Below, in pieces: positions 63,601 to 64,000 of a stretch of 64,000 nt of DNA. The notes beneath the pieces are model-generated. The model saw only the letters and a list, made by a program, of their open reading frames with translations, was not told where the DNA came from and ran no database searches. Position 1 is the stretch's first letter, and each line of letters begins with the position of its first letter. Source of the stretch: Hirudo medicinalis (Eukaryota > Annelida > Clitellata > Hirudinida > Hirudinidae); contig MPNW01000258.1 in assembly GCA_011800805.1 (NCBI GenBank), forward strand, positions 108,351 through 172,350. The letters run 5' to 3'. Made by a program: the position numbers and the translations under genes.

Positions 63601-64000
63601 CTACCCACAACATTTGATTGGTTGATTAATTATGCATGACTAGAATAATACAAAGGTTATGTATGTTGTAGGCAGGGTTGGGAACACGACACTTTACGAC
63701 TGTTGCTATTAAGACCGCATGCAGGAACGCAATTCAGCCAACCTGCTTGCCAATCTATATTTTGAGAATCTCCCTAACCCTAGATCCTGAAATTATTTAA
63801 TTATTAAAGGGGCTCATGAACAATTGATCAACTAATCTAGTGCTGAATGTAGTCTCAGCCATCATTGTTCCCCAATAATTTCAGTCTTCTCAAACAACAT
63901 ATTCATTATATGATTATGTTATATATGACATTCATATGATTATTGACATTGTTTTAGGAATATGACAACAAGTTATCCCACGAACTGCTCGACTTGATAG
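60641..64000 (+). CDS. IQUB: IQUB: IQ-motif and ubiquitin-like domain protein, 3' part outside the window
   Basis: Exons 60641-60686, 60826-60867, 60935-61060, 61141-61230, 61420-61485, 61629-61990, 62148-62358, 62792-62967, 63167-63340 and 63958 onward join in phase. A short N terminus leads to a ubiquitin-like fold (VKLYNPQSGK, MLATELKVSVDCIIYG, DSTLLKDI). KKAFLGGYRNTKSGAIYHHA is the characteristic IQUB segment. An IQ-type helix (VVILQKHFRRWLAKN), a long charged helix and GAERKAALCMLLDRE follow. IQUB is a ciliary/flagellar axoneme protein linked to radial spokes in animals. The N terminus is much shorter than in vertebrates. I chose the acceptor at 60934 rather than the ATG at 60919, because only that joins the two upstream exons in frame. 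The gene runs off the window. Confidence 0.88.
60719..60792. mobile_element. Very short hAT-like terminal-repeat relic
   Basis: It starts CAGTGATGTATCTAGTGAGG and ends CGAACCCCTAGTATGCTTGTG, the latter roughly an inverted copy of the former. The right half matches 5884-5917. It lies in the first IQUB intron. Confidence 0.4.
62560..62740 (+). mobile_element. tRNA-derived SINE, copy A
   Basis: The box regions are TAGATCGACGGGTTGC and TTGAGTTCACAACCC. A core GGCCCTTGGATAGGGGTGCT and the tail GAGGCACTCAAAA follow. It aligns by eye with copies at 14480 and 21214, and lies in the IQUB intron before the exon at 62792, same strand as the gene. Confidence 0.7.

Noticed and set aside
63660..63780. Possible fourth SINE copy
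   Set aside because: It is locally GC-richer, but the A-box, B-box and core motifs of the other three copies could not be aligned.
1..64000. CRISPR arrays, bacterial operons, rRNA genes
   Set aside because: No spaced identical repeats, no clustered co-directional intronless genes and no rRNA sequence were seen; the window is clearly animal DNA.

Overview
The window is genomic DNA from an invertebrate animal. It is AT-rich and built of short exons with GT-AG introns. It encodes animal-specific proteins (an STK31-type Tudor/kinase protein, a transmembrane collagen, a serpin and the ciliary protein IQUB) and carries several non-LTR retrotransposons, hAT relics and tRNA-derived SINEs. A spiralian such as an annelid is my guess; the sequence alone does not settle the species. 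Exons below were assembled by hand from splice sites, reading-phase continuity and family similarity. No search was run.

Layout. 1-2570 (-): a decayed CR1/L2-like LINE cut by the window start. 2880-5250 (+): a decayed R2-superfamily retroelement with a restriction-like endonuclease. 6235-15926 (-): STK31/TDRD8 homolog, 26 exons. 16000-20057: no host gene, but a hAT relic and a LINE 3' end. 20058-33591 (-): a microtubule-associated MTUS1/2 homolog, 12 exons, including a 5.1-kb stretch of introns with little in it. 35142-36044 (+): HMGB protein, divergent from MTUS. 37013-39495 (-): FCF1, complete at 198 residues. 40388-41343 (-): a C2H2 zinc-finger gene whose last exon recurs at 57561-58330. 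42406-43011 (-): LINE ORF1 relic. 43585-45565 (+): intronless CWC22. 46091-54288 (+): membrane-anchored collagen in 16 small exons. 54802-56907 (-): secreted inhibitory serpin with an Arg-Ser reactive site. 59019-60065 (-): a small membrane protein I cannot name. 60641 to the window end (+): IQUB, head-to-head with the previous gene.

There is no operon logic. Two genes suggest a germline or ciliary role (STK31, IQUB), two serve core RNA metabolism (FCF1 in the small-subunit processome, CWC22 in the spliceosome), and the rest are structural or secreted.

Three otherwise intact genes (MTUS, CWC22, serpin) are each broken by one base next to a short homopolymer. Both zinc-finger paralogs carry the same 83-bp duplication split by one N. 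I read these mainly as sequence or assembly defects, and they should be settled before any biological claim. The least ordinary biology is the STK31-like protein with a degenerate kinase core and long acidic tail, the zinc-finger pair sharing one near-identical exon, and a small tRNA-derived SINE family with three copies in introns.
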